From Agromyces sp. Marseille-P2726 (GTDB lineage: Bacteria; Actinomycetota; Actinomycetes; Actinomycetales; Microbacteriaceae), in the NCBI RefSeq assembly GCF_902809835.1, contig NZ_CADDWM010000010.1:186001-250000 (forward strand): a DNA stretch of 64,000 nucleotides, in the 5' to 3' direction. Made by a program: the position numbers and the translations under genes. Of the stretch, positions 24,729-32,254 are shown piece after piece (the stretch's first letter is position 1; the number at the start of each line of letters is the position of its first letter). The notes under the pieces are model-generated. The model had not been told where the DNA came from and did no database searches. It saw only the letters and a list, made by a program, of their open reading frames with translations.

Positions 24729-25354
24729 CCACCAAGCGCATCGTCGTCATCTCGGCCGGCCTCAGCACGCCGAGCTCGACCCGCCAGCTCGCCGACCGCC
24801 TGGGAGGCGACGCCGTGTCGCTGCTGCAGGAGCGCGGCTTCGAGGTCGAGACGCAGGTGTTCGAGCTTCGCGACCTCGCCCACGACATCACGAATCACCT
24901 GCTCATGGGCTTCGCCCCGCCGAAGCTGCAGGCCGCGCTCGACGCCGTGTCGTCGGCAGACGGTCTGATCGCGGTCACGCCGATCTTCACGACGAGCTAC
25001 GCGGGGCTGTTCAAGTCGTTCATCGACGTGATCGACCCGCAGGCGCTCACCGATCTCCCGGTGCTCATCGGCGCGACGGGCGGCACGCCGCGCCACTCGC
25101 TCGCCATCGACTACGCGATCCGCCCGCTGTTCACCTACCTGCACGCCATCCCCGTCACGACGGGCGTGTTCGCGGCGACCAGCGACTGGGGAACCGAGGG
25201 CGACGGTGTGCGCTCGCTGCCCGACCGCATCTTCCGGGGCGCGAAGGAGTTCGCCGACCTCGTCGAGCGCACCGACCGCTCCGAGCTCGTGCGCGACCCG
25301 TTCGCGCTCGACCGCCCGGTCGGCCACCTCGTGGGCGGATTCACGGGGGAGTAG
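24725..25354 (+). CDS. CE1759-type FMN reductase
   Basis: A 209-residue flavodoxin-fold NAD(P)H:FMN reductase. IVVISAGLSTPSSTRQLADR is the phosphate-binding loop, and TPIFTTSYAGLFKSFIDVID and IGATGGTPRHS complete the FMN site. It is the expected partner that supplies reduced FMN to the upstream monooxygenase, with which it overlaps by 4 bp. A long hairpin follows the stop. Confidence 0.92.
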   Translation: MTTKRIVVISAGLSTPSSTRQLADRLGGDAVSLLQERGFEVETQVFELRDLAHDITNHLLMGFAPPKLQAALDAVSSADGLIAVTPIFTTSYAGLFKSFIDVIDPQALTDLPVLIGATGGTPRHSLAIDYAIRPLFTYLHAIPVTTGVFAATSDWGTEGDGVRSLPDRIFRGAKEFADLVERTDRSELVRDPFALDRPVGHLVGGFTGE

Positions 25355-25379
25355 CCCGAAGCGGATGCCGCGGTGACAC

Positions 25380-25418
25380 CTCAGGGGCTCGACGCCCATC
25401 CGGCGTCGAGCCCCTGAG
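25380..25418. terminator. Bidirectional terminator hairpin
   Basis: A perfect 17-bp stem (25380-25396 with 25402-25418) with a 5-nt loop between the convergent FMN reductase and dodecin genes. There is no T-tract on the plus side, so efficiency is uncertain, but the position and perfect symmetry suit a shared terminator. Confidence 0.75.
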
Positions 25419-25428
25419 ACGACCCGCG

Positions 25429-25632
25429 TCAGTCGAGCACGAAGCTGACCTCGAGCACCACGGACCACGCCGTGATCTTGCCCTCGGTGGCCTCGACCTT
25501 CTGCTCCTTGACCCACGCGCCGCTCACGTGCCGCAGCGTCTGCGCAGCACGTTCGATGCCCATCGCAACGGCGTCCTCGAAGCTCTTGTCGGAGCGGACC
25601 GTGATGGTGGTGACCCTGGCGACGGATGACAT
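25429..25632 (-). CDS. Dodecin
   Basis: A 67-residue dodecin, a small dodecameric flavin-binding storage and buffering protein. The [22 protein letters not shown] helix region is followed by the characteristic beta-strands ([26 protein letters not shown]) with the flavin-stacking Trp. Start ATG at 25632 follows AGGAGGAACACC. It is placed beside a flavin-dependent monooxygenase/reductase pair, which is suggestive but may be chance. Confidence 0.93.
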   Translation of the reverse strand: MSSVARVTTITVRSDKSFEDAVAMGIERAAQTLRHVSGAWVKEQKVEATEGKITAWSVVLEVSFVLD

Positions 25633-25835
25633 GGTGTTCCTCCTCGAACAGTCAGGTGTGCTTCACGCCCCATCGTCCTCCCCTCGTGCCCGAAGCGCGA
25701 GGGGTTGACGGCCGGATGCCGGGAGCCGACGCCTCGGGGACCGTTCGGCGAACGGCATCCGACGACTCGGTGAATCCTCGGCGCAACGGAGGCCTTCGCG
25801 GCCGACGGGAGCGCGCGAACGTCCACGCTGGACTC
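25633..25835. other. Intergenic region, dodecin to broken glycosyltransferase
   Basis: 203 bp. It contains a hairpin (CCCCTCG...CGAGGGG, about 25680-25704) immediately followed by TTGACG, which could serve as a -35 element for the downstream gene. No open frame looks coding. Confidence 0.5.
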
Positions 25836-26916
25836 GTGAAGGTCGCACTCCTCGCGGAATCGTTCCTCCCGCACATGAACGGCGTGACTCATTCGCTGCT
25901 GCAGGTGCTCCGGCACCTCGAGCGACGCGGTCACGAGGCCCTCGTCGTGGCCCCTCGCTTGGCGCGGCGTGCTCGCCGCCGAAGCCGTCGGCATCCCGTC
26001 CGTCGCCGTGTACCAGACGGAAATCCCCTCGTACGCCGAGCGCTACGGCGTCCGCGGCGCCGCCCCGGCCCTCACCCGTCACCTGGGGCGGCTGCATCGC
26101 CGTGCCGACCTCACGCTCGCGCCGTCGACCTCTGCGGTCGACCGCCTCGAATCGCTCGGCGTCGATCGGCTCGCGCTCTGGCGGCGCGGGGTCGACACCG
26201 AGCGGTTCGCGCCCGGTCGGCGCAGCGCGGAGTGGCGACGCGACGTCGCGCCGAACGGCGAGATCGTGGTCGGCTACGTCGGCCGGCTCGCTCCAGAGAA
26301 GCAGGTGGAGGACCTGCGCGCGATCGCGGACCTCCCCGGCGTGCGCCTCGCCATCGTCGGCGACGGGCCCGATCGGGCCGCGCTCGAACGGCAGCTGCCC
26401 CATGCGCACTTCACCGGGTTCCTCGGCGGCGACGACCTCGCCCGGGCGATGGCGAGCTTCGACGTGTTCGTGCATCCCGGCGAGAGCGAGACCTTCTGTC
26501 AGACCGTTCAGGAGGCGATGGCGAGCGGGGTGCCCGTGGTCGCGACCGGCGCCGGCGGACCGCTCGACCTCGTGCGCTCGAGCGTCGACGGTTGGCTCTA
26601 CCGGCCCGGCGACCTCGACGAGTTGCGCAGCCGAGTGCTCGACCTCACGGGCGACGACGCGAAGCGGCGGGCGTTCGCCGTGCGCGCCAGGGAGGGCGTG
26701 GCCGGCCGCGGGTGGGATCGCCTCGTCGACGAGCTCATCGAGCACTACGAGGCGGTCGCCGAGGTTCGCACCGCGATACGCACCGAGCGGGTCGGGCGCC
26801 GGCTCCAGGGACGCACCGCCGGCGACGGGCGCGGGCCGAAGCGGCCCGAACCGCTGCCGGTCGTCGTGTCGGCCGAACCGGGTTCGCGGCCTACCGGCAT
26901 GCAGTCGGGTTCGTGA
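25836..26916 (+). pseudogene. Family 4 glycosyltransferase (PimB/MgtA-like) with internal deletion and frameshift
   Basis: The start is intact: GTG at 25836 opens [20 protein letters not shown], the donor-side N-terminus of this family, and reads to ALVVAP near 25950. The family then continues for roughly 55-60 residues before the VLAAEALGIPTVAVYQTE-type segment. Here that segment ([19 protein letters not shown], from about 25966) follows at once and in a different frame. The C-terminal domain is intact to 26916, including [28 protein letters not shown] and the [11 protein letters not shown] motif. It looks like a deletion of about 170 bp. A C-terminal product from GTG 25969 is possible but would lack the acceptor domain. 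An assembly collapse must be excluded. Confidence 0.8.
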
Positions 26917-26936
26917 CCTCGGCGGGCGTTGTCGGT

Positions 26937-27128
26937 TCAGCCACTCTTGCGGCGGAACTCCCGCTTGTGGTCGACCGGTCCGTGCGTGCCCTGGGCCGAG
27001 GACCCGCCGTCGAGGTGCGACTCGCCCTCCCGTTGCTTCGCGGCGGTGTTCTTGCGCTCGAGCGCCTCGCGGAACTTGCGCTTGGTCTCCTCGGAAGGGC
27101 CGGTCGCCTTCTGCTCGTCGGAAGTCAT
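26937..27128 (-). CDS. DUF5302 family small protein
   Basis: A 63-residue, highly charged protein ([20 protein letters not shown], then [16 protein letters not shown] and KREFRRKSG) matching the short actinobacterial DUF5302 family. Its function is unknown. Start ATG at 27128 gives the usual length. It is divergent from pnp. Confidence 0.82.
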   Translation of the reverse strand: MTSDEQKATGPSEETKRKFREALERKNTAAKQREGESHLDGGSSAQGTHGPVDHKREFRRKSG

Positions 27129-27190
27129 GCTCCAGAGTCTGTCACGGATGCCGCAACCGGGCGCCCTGGGGGCGGAATCGGCCGCTCTGC

Positions 27191-27196
27191 TAGCAT
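27191..27196 (+). promoter_or_regulatory. pnp promoter -10 element
   Basis: TAGCAT in the context CCGCTCTGCTAGCATTGG, nearly the same as the rpsO promoter context at 13968-13982. No good -35 hexamer is seen. It implies a pnp leader of about 200 nt. Confidence 0.5.
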
Positions 27197-27202
27197 TGGA
27201 GC

Positions 27203-27395
27203 GGTTGCCCCATGGGCAGCCGCATGATGGAGCAGGCCGGCAGGAAGCTGGTCCCCTGTGGTGGATCACCAACTCGGTTTGGTGGACTTCTACTGGTGGC
27301 CAGCGTGAGCGTATCGGCTGATGCGTTTCGTAATGCCTGTTCCTGCTCCCGACGTTGGTCGTGCCCAGACGGGGTGCGACGGAAAACAAAGGAGA
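27203..27395 (+). ncRNA. Long structured pnp leader (actino-pnp RNA candidate)
   Basis: About 200 nt without a coding frame separate the pnp promoter from its ribosome binding site. The stretch holds several complementary segments, e.g. GGTTGCCC/GGGCAGCC (about 27204-27224) and GGTGGATCACC (27261-27271). A conserved RNA element named actino-pnp is known in the 5' leaders of actinobacterial pnp genes and is thought to mediate autoregulation by PNPase. Position and size fit, but I could not align it to the consensus. Confidence 0.55.
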
Positions 27396-27402
27396 CGACC
27401 TC

Positions 27403-29697
27403 TTGGAAGGTCCTGAAATCACGTTCGCCGAGACCGTCATCGACAATGGCAGGTTCGGCACCCGCACCATCCGCTTCGAAACCGGCCGCCTCGCCCAGCA
27501 GGCGCAGGGCTCCGCTGTCGCATACGTCGACGAGGAGACCATGCTGCTGTCGGCCACCTCGGTCTCGAAGCAGCCGAAGGAGCACTTCGACTTCTTCCCG
27601 CTCACCATCGACGTTGAGGAGCGCATGTACGCCGCGGGCCGCATCCCCGGCTCGTTCTTCCGCCGCGAGGGCCGTCCGTCGACCGAGGCGATCCTCACCT
27701 GCCGGCTCATCGACCGCCCATTGCGCCCCTCCTTCGTCGAGGGCCTTCGCAACGAGGTGCAGGTCGTCGTCACGGTGCTCGCCATCGAGCCCGACGAGTA
27801 TTACGACGTGCTCGCGATCAACGCCGCGTCGCTCTCGACGCAGCTGAGCGGCCTGCCGTTCTCGGGCCCGGTCGGCGGCGTGCGAGTCGCGCTCATCGAC
27901 GGCCAGTGGGTCGCGTTCCCCAAGTACTCACAGATCGAAGAGGCCGTGTTCAGCATGGTCGTCGCCGGTCGCGTGGTCACCGAGGCCGACGGCTCTCAGG
28001 ATGTCGCGATCATGATGATCGAGGCCGAGGCCACCGACAACGCGTGGGGGCTCATCCAGGCCGGGGCGGTCAAGCCCGACGAGACCGTCATCGCGCAGGG
28101 CATCGAGGCGTCGAAGCCGTTCATCAAGCAGCTCGTCGAGGCGCAGCAGCAGGTGGCCGCCACGGCCGCGAAGCCCACGGCCGACTACCCGACGTTCCCG
28201 CCCTACCAAGACGAGACGAAGCGCGTCGTCGAGGCGTTCGCGCTCGACGAGCTGAAGGGCATCTACCAGATCGCCGGCAAGACCGAGCGTCAGGATGCCG
28301 ACGACGCCCTCAAGGCGCGCGTCAAGGAGCACGTCGCCGCGAAGGTCGACGCGGGCGAGCTGCCGGAGTCGGCCAACGCCGAGGTGTCCGCGGCATACAA
28401 ATCGGTGACGAAGCAGGTCGTCCGTTCACGCGTCCTCTCCGAGGGCGTGCGCATCGACGGTCGCGGGCTCGCCGACATCCGTCCGCTCGACGCCGAGGTG
28501 CAGGTCGTGCCTCGCGTGCACGGGTCCGCGATCTTCCAGCGCGGCGAGACCCAGATCCTCGGCGTCACGACGCTGAACATGCTGAAGCTCGAGCAGCAGA
28601 TCGACTCGCTGAGCCCGGTCACCAAGAAGCGCTACATGCACAACTACAACTTCCCGCCCTATTCGACCGGTGAGACCGGTCGCGTCGGGTCGCCGAAGCG
28701 TCGCGAGATCGGGCACGGCGCCCTCGCCGAGCGCGCGCTCGTGCCGGTGCTTCCGTCGCGCGAGGAGTTCCCGTACGCCATCCGCCAGGTGTCCGAGGCG
28801 CTCGGCTCCAACGGCTCGACGTCCATGGGCTCGGTGTGCGCCTCGACGCTGTCCCTGCTGAACGCCGGCGTGCCGCTTCGCGCCCCCGTCGCGGGCATCG
28901 CGATGGGCCTCATCTCCGACACCGTCGACGGTGAGACCCGCTACGCGGCGCTCACCGACATCCTCGGCGCCGAAGACGCCCTCGGCGACATGGACTTCAA
29001 GGTGGCCGGGACGAGCGACTTCGTCACCGCGATCCAGCTCGACACCAAGCTCGACGGCATCCCGGCCTCGGTGCTCGCGGGCGCGCTGACGCAGGCGAAG
29101 GACGCCCGCACGACGATCCTCGCCGTGCTGAACGCCGCCATCGACGGACCCGACGAGATGGCTCCCACGGCGCCGCGCGTGATCTCGGTGCAGATCCCGG
29201 TCGACAAGATCGGCGAGCTCATCGGCCCGAAGGGCAAGACGATCAACGCCATCCAGGACGAGACCGGCGCCGAGATCTCCATCGAGGAGGACGGCACCGT
29301 CTACATCGGCGCGACCGACGGCCCCTCGGCCGAGGCCGCCCGCGCCCAGGTGAATGCAATCGCGAACCCGCAGAACCCCGAGGTGGGCGAGCAGTTCCTC
29401 GGCACGGTCGTGAAGATCGCCGCCTTCGGTGCGTTCATCTCCCTGCTGCCCGGGAAAGACGGTCTGCTGCACATCTCGGAGGTGCGCAAGCTCGCCGGCG
29501 GCAAGCGGGTCGAGAACGTCGACGACGTGCTCGGCGTCGGCCAGAAGATCCTCGTCGTGATCACGAAGGTCGACGACCGAGGCAAGCTCTCGCTCGCCCC
29601 GGTACTGGCCGAGTCGGCAGACACCAACGGCCGTGACGCGTCGGGCGCGCACACCGAGGAGCCGGCGGAAGGCGCCGAGGTCGCCGAGGTCCAGTAG
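27403..29697 (+). CDS. pnp: Polyribonucleotide nucleotidyltransferase (PNPase)
   Basis: A 764-residue PNPase: two RNase PH domains (about residues 10-240 and 330-560) flanking a helical linker, a KH domain ([16 protein letters not shown] from residue 607) and an S1 domain (from about 661; [20 protein letters not shown]). It degrades RNA phosphorolytically from the 3' end. The start is TTG at 27403: it gives the family N-terminus [10 protein letters not shown] and is preceded by AAAGGAGACGACC, whereas the ATG/GTG codons upstream have no conservation. It is followed by a long terminator hairpin. Confidence 0.96.
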   Translation: MEGPEITFAETVIDNGRFGTRTIRFETGRLAQQAQGSAVAYVDEETMLLSATSVSKQPKEHFDFFPLTIDVEERMYAAGRIPGSFFRREGRPSTEAILTCRLIDRPLRPSFVEGLRNEVQVVVTVLAIEPDEYYDVLAINAASLSTQLSGLPFSGPVGGVRVALIDGQWVAFPKYSQIEEAVFSMVVAGRVVTEADGSQDVAIMMIEAEATDNAWGLIQAGAVKPDETVIAQGIEASKPFIKQLVEAQQQVAATAAKPTADYPTFPPYQDETKRVVEAFALDELKGIYQIAGKTERQDADDALKARVKEHVAAKVDAGELPESANAEVSAAYKSVTKQVVRSRVLSEGVRIDGRGLADIRPLDAEVQVVPRVHGSAIFQRGETQILGVTTLNMLKLEQQIDSLSPVTKKRYMHNYNFPPYSTGETGRVGSPKRREIGHGALAERALVPVLPSREEFPYAIRQVSEALGSNGSTSMGSVCASTLSLLNAGVPLRAPVAGIAMGLISDTVDGETRYAALTDILGAEDALGDMDFKVAGTSDFVTAIQLDTKLDGIPASVLAGALTQAKDARTTILAVLNAAIDGPDEMAPTAPRVISVQIPVDKIGELIGPKGKTINAIQDETGAEISIEEDGTVYIGATDGPSAEAARAQVNAIANPQNPEVGEQFLGTVVKIAAFGAFISLLPGKDGLLHISEVRKLAGGKRVENVDDVLGVGQKILVVITKVDDRGKLSLAPVLAESADTNGRDASGAHTEEPAEGAEVAEVQ

Positions 29698-29708
29698 CCA
29701 CGAGCAGC

Positions 29709-29770
29709 GGATGCCCCGCACCGCCCCGTTCCTCGAACATGTCGAGGGAGCGGGGTCGGGCGGGGCATCC
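29709..29770 (+). terminator. pnp terminator hairpin
   Basis: A long imperfect hairpin: GGATGCCCCGC (29709-) pairs with GCGGGGCATCC (-29770), with an inner CCCCG...CGGGG and CCTCGA/TCGAGG stem around an ACATG loop. It begins 12 bp after the pnp stop and ends 30 bp before the convergent small gene. Confidence 0.75.
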
Positions 29771-29799
29771 GTCGTCTCATCCAGCGCCGGTCGAGGCGC

Positions 29800-30018
29800 C
29801 TACATCAGTCCGAACGTCGTCGACCGGTAGGCCGCGTCGCGCTCGGAAAGGGCCGCCTCGGCCGCGCCCCGAGCTTCGATGCGACGCAGGAGGCGGTCGC
29901 GGTCGGTGCGCCGGTTCGCGCGCTGCAGGCCCCAGGTGGCGAGCCCGAGGCCGCTGCGGACGGCCCATCCGGCGAGCATGCCGGAGTTGGGGTTCAGGAG
30001 TGCGGTGTTCATCGTCAT
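29800..30018 (-). CDS. Small protein of unknown function coupled to an ArsR-type regulator
   Basis: A 72-residue protein with a mildly hydrophobic N-terminal half (NSGMLAGWAVRSGLGLATW) and a strongly basic, helical second half (RANRRTDRDRLLRRIEARG). The start ATG at 30018 overlaps the stop of the regulator gene as ATGA, so it is translated with it. It might be a membrane-peripheral partner; I do not recognise a family. Confidence 0.7.
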   Translation of the reverse strand: MTMNTALLNPNSGMLAGWAVRSGLGLATWGLQRANRRTDRDRLLRRIEARGAAEAALSERDAAYRSTTFGLM

Positions 30019-30662
30019 CCCTTCGGCGTGTCTTCGGTCGGCTCCCCGCGAACGAGCGGGAAGGCGTTGATCTGGATCTGCACCGGGCGAGAGCCCGGGG
30101 TGGGGGTCCGCTTGTAGGCGTCGATGTACTTCTTGAGCACGACATCGATGTCGGTGACGAGCCCGTGCAGTTGATCGGGCGTGAGGCGCAGGTTGATGGT
30201 GTCGCTCGCGGCGACGTCGAGCCATTCGTCACCGAAGACCCGCTCGCCCTCGGAGGCGAACTCGTGGAAGTTCTGATCGCGTGACCGGTACCACTCGTCT
30301 TCGACGAGCTTGACTGCGAGGCGCTCGGCACTGCCGGCCGGGAGGGAGCGGGCGTCAGGAATCGCGATGGAGCCGGGAGTGCGCTCCCACCACCGCTCCC
30401 GACCCTTGCCCCTCGTCGTGTCTTCACGCACGAGACCGGCGCGTTCCAGCTGGCGCAGGTGGTAGCTGGTCGACCCGCTCGATTCACCGAGCCGCTCGGC
30501 CAGGCCGCTCGCCGTGAGCGGGCCGTAGGCCGACAGCTCGTCGTAGATGCGCACGCGGAGCGGGTGCGCCAAGGACTTCAGGCTGTCGATCGGGAGCACG
30601 TGATCGACGAACGGGTGCTGGGTGCTGCTCGGCTGCGACTGGATGTCGTTCGTGGCGTCCAT
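30015..30662 (-). CDS. ArsR-family winged-helix transcriptional regulator
   Basis: A 215-residue regulator. The winged helix occupies residues 25-105 (DSLKSLAHPLRVRIYDELSA, then SSGSTSYHLRQLERAGLV), a typical ArsR-like fold. A C-terminal domain (TINLRLTPDQLHGLVTDIDV and IQINAFPLV) resembles the ligand or dimer domain of related Microbacteriaceae proteins. The start ATG at 30662 has no ribosome binding site but TACCTT lies 6 nt upstream, inside a striking array of TGCAAAGG half-sites at 30665-30737, which is probably its own operator. Confidence 0.88.
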   Translation of the reverse strand: MDATNDIQSQPSSTQHPFVDHVLPIDSLKSLAHPLRVRIYDELSAYGPLTASGLAERLGESSGSTSYHLRQLERAGLVREDTTRGKGRERWWERTPGSIAIPDARSLPAGSAERLAVKLVEDEWYRSRDQNFHEFASEGERVFGDEWLDVAASDTINLRLTPDQLHGLVTDIDVVLKKYIDAYKRTPTPGSRPVQIQINAFPLVRGEPTEDTPKG

Positions 30663-30664
30663 AG

Positions 30665-30737
30665 TGCAAAGGTACTGCTGCAAAGGACCTTTGCAATAGG
30701 TTCTTTGCAATTGTTCCTTTGCAATCATTCCTTTGCA
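30665..30737. promoter_or_regulatory. Six-copy TGCAAAG/CTTTGCA operator-like array
   Basis: Two TGCAAAG copies (starting at 30665 and 30679) face four CTTTGCA copies (starting at 30689, 30703, 30717 and 30731). Successive copies within each orientation are exactly 14 bp apart. The junction 30679-30695, TGCAAAGGACCTTTGCA, is a perfect 17-bp palindrome. The array fills the gap between the ATP-grasp stop codon and the ArsR start, overlaps the presumed promoter of the ArsR gene, and is therefore a good candidate for cooperative autoregulation. Confidence 0.75.
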
Positions 30738-31618
30738 GCGAGCCGGGCCACAGTCGCCTCCGCGAGGCGTGCGGCGCTGCCCTGCGCAAGGTCGAGATAG
30801 AGCATCGGCTCGATGAGTTCCAGTTCGAGCACCGCGAGTCGTCCGCCATGTCGGACGACGTCGAAGCGGGCGTAGAGCAGATCGAAGGGGAGTCGCTCGA
30901 ACATCGCGTCGACCGCCCGCGCATCGCCGCCGTCGGCCTCGGTGGGCTCCACCGTTCCGCCGTAGATGCCGTGGGCGCGGAAGTCGCCCGTGGCCGGGCG
31001 CTTGCGCAACACGTGACTGAGCGCTCCGCCCAGGACGACGAACGAGAGCTCGCCCTCGTCGACGATCGCCTCGGCGAACGGCTGCACCATCACCTCGGCC
31101 CCGGTGGGGAACGCGCCGAGCGCGTCGCCCAGTCGCCTGGCCGTCGTGCGGACCACGCCCGACCCGCCCACGCCGACAGCGGGCTTCACCACGAGTTCGT
31201 CCCAGCCCGACTCGGCGATCGTCGCCTGGATCCGCGGCGCGTCGGCGCGGGTTCCGCGCACGACCGGCACAATGGGCACGCCCAGGCGCTCGAGGTCGTC
31301 GAGGTAGTGCTTGTCGGCGTTCCATCGCACCGCGCCCACCGGGTTGAGCAGCGTGCAACCTGAACGCTCGATCCGCTCCATCGTGTCGAGGAAGCGCGGC
31401 ATGTGGTCGACGTAGTCCCACGTGCTGCGCAGCACCGCGGCATCGAACGCGTCCCAGTCGACGTGCGGATCCGTCCATGCCACGGGCTCGGCATCGACCC
31501 CTCGCTCCGCGAAGGCATCGAGCAGCGTGCGGTCGTCGGAGAACAGCGCCTCGACGTCGGGTATCTCCCAAGTCACGAAGCTCGGGAGCTGTTCGCACCG
31601 CAGCACCGCGACGCGCAT
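30725..31618 (-). CDS. ATP-grasp domain protein (RimK-like ligase family)
   Basis: A 297-residue ATP-grasp enzyme. Visible elements are the pre-grasp N-domain (RVAVLRCEQLPSF), the ATP-binding loop ELVVKPAVGVGGSGVVR near residue 145 and the metal-binding AVLELELIEPMLYLD (Glu-x-Glu...Glu) near the C-terminus. Such enzymes ligate a carboxylate to an amine; the substrate is unknown. It lies 4 bp downstream of the Lrp-type regulator on the same strand. Its last codons and stop fall inside the CTTTGCA array. Confidence 0.85.
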   Translation of the reverse strand: MRVAVLRCEQLPSFVTWEIPDVEALFSDDRTLLDAFAERGVDAEPVAWTDPHVDWDAFDAAVLRSTWDYVDHMPRFLDTMERIERSGCTLLNPVGAVRWNADKHYLDDLERLGVPIVPVVRGTRADAPRIQATIAESGWDELVVKPAVGVGGSGVVRTTARRLGDALGAFPTGAEVMVQPFAEAIVDEGELSFVVLGGALSHVLRKRPATGDFRAHGIYGGTVEPTEADGGDARAVDAMFERLPFDLLYARFDVVRHGGRLAVLELELIEPMLYLDLAQGSAARLAEATVARLAAKE

Positions 31619-31622
31619 CGAC

Positions 31623-32087
31623 CTACGCCTTCCGTTGCAGGAGCGGCTGCAGTCGGTAGGGGATGAGCTCGCCCATCGCGAGGGAGGTCTCGGTGCGCTC
31701 GACCGCGTCGATCGCGAGGATCTCGCCGTCGATCCGGAACAGGTCGGGCGCGTCACGGCACACCACCCGCACCAGCAGGTCGACGCTGCCCGACAGTCCG
31801 TGGGCCTGGATGACCTCGGGGATGCGGGCGATCTCGGCCACGGCTTCGGCCAGCTCCTTCTGGCGCACGTGCACGGAGATGAACGCCTCGAGCGGGTATC
31901 CGAGCGGAGCCGGATCGATGCTGCGCTCGAATGAGAGGAAGGCGCCTGAGGACTCCAGTCGCGACATCCGCGCCTGCACCGTGTTGCGCGAGAGACCGAG
32001 GCGGTCGGCGAGTGCCACGACCGTCGCTCGCCGGTCGCCCGCGAGCTCGGCCAGAAGCGCACGGTCCACGGCGTCATAGCTGGTCAT
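31623..32087 (-). CDS. Lrp/AsnC-family transcriptional regulator
   Basis: A 154-residue regulator with the N-terminal HTH (YDAVDRALLAELAGDRRATV, then LADRLGLSRNTVQARMSRLE) and the C-terminal RAM ligand domain (FISVHVRQKELAEAVAEIA, then VDLLVRVVCRD). The family senses amino acids. It is divergent from the 2-oxoacid dehydrogenase operon, and an inverted repeat lies between them, so it is the probable regulator of that operon (compare BkdR). The ATP-grasp gene follows after 4 bp. Confidence 0.92.
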   Translation of the reverse strand: MTSYDAVDRALLAELAGDRRATVVALADRLGLSRNTVQARMSRLESSGAFLSFERSIDPAPLGYPLEAFISVHVRQKELAEAVAEIARIPEVIQAHGLSGSVDLLVRVVCRDAPDLFRIDGEILAIDAVERTETSLAMGELIPYRLQPLLQRKA

Positions 32088-32134
32088 AACGCCACACGAT
32101 AGCAGTGGATGACCGAGGTCGGCTGGGCAACATG

Positions 32135-32183
32135 CTCAATGCGTCGGGCCACGCTTGAGCTGTGTGACAGATCGAAGTAGCCT
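32135..32183 (+). promoter_or_regulatory. Promoter and Lrp-type operator of the 2-oxoacid dehydrogenase operon
   Basis: TTGAGC (32155-32160), a 17-bp spacer and TAGCCT (32178-32183) form a sigma-70-like promoter. An inverted repeat CTCAATGCGT-N6-ACGCTTGAG (32135-32159) overlaps the -35 element, a position suited to repression. The adjacent divergent Lrp/AsnC gene is the natural candidate regulator. Confidence 0.55.
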
Positions 32184-32254
32184 CGCAGTATCCGGCAGAG
32201 TCGCCGGGCGTGGGCTGCTCACGAGGCTTGGCCCGCCGAAAGCGAGGATCGACG

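Noticed and set aside
26929-27321. Plus-strand frame over the DUF5302 gene and pnp leader
   Set aside because: Shadow-like composition; the minus-strand DUF5302 protein and the pnp leader explain the region.
27355-27402. Upstream start for PNPase at 27355
   Set aside because: The added residues are not conserved, and AAAGGAG just before TTG 27403 with the family N-terminus EGPEITFAE decides the start.
30665-30737. CRISPR or transposon-end repeats
   Set aside because: Units are only 7-8 bp conserved, change orientation in the middle and lie over a promoter; no transposase is present.
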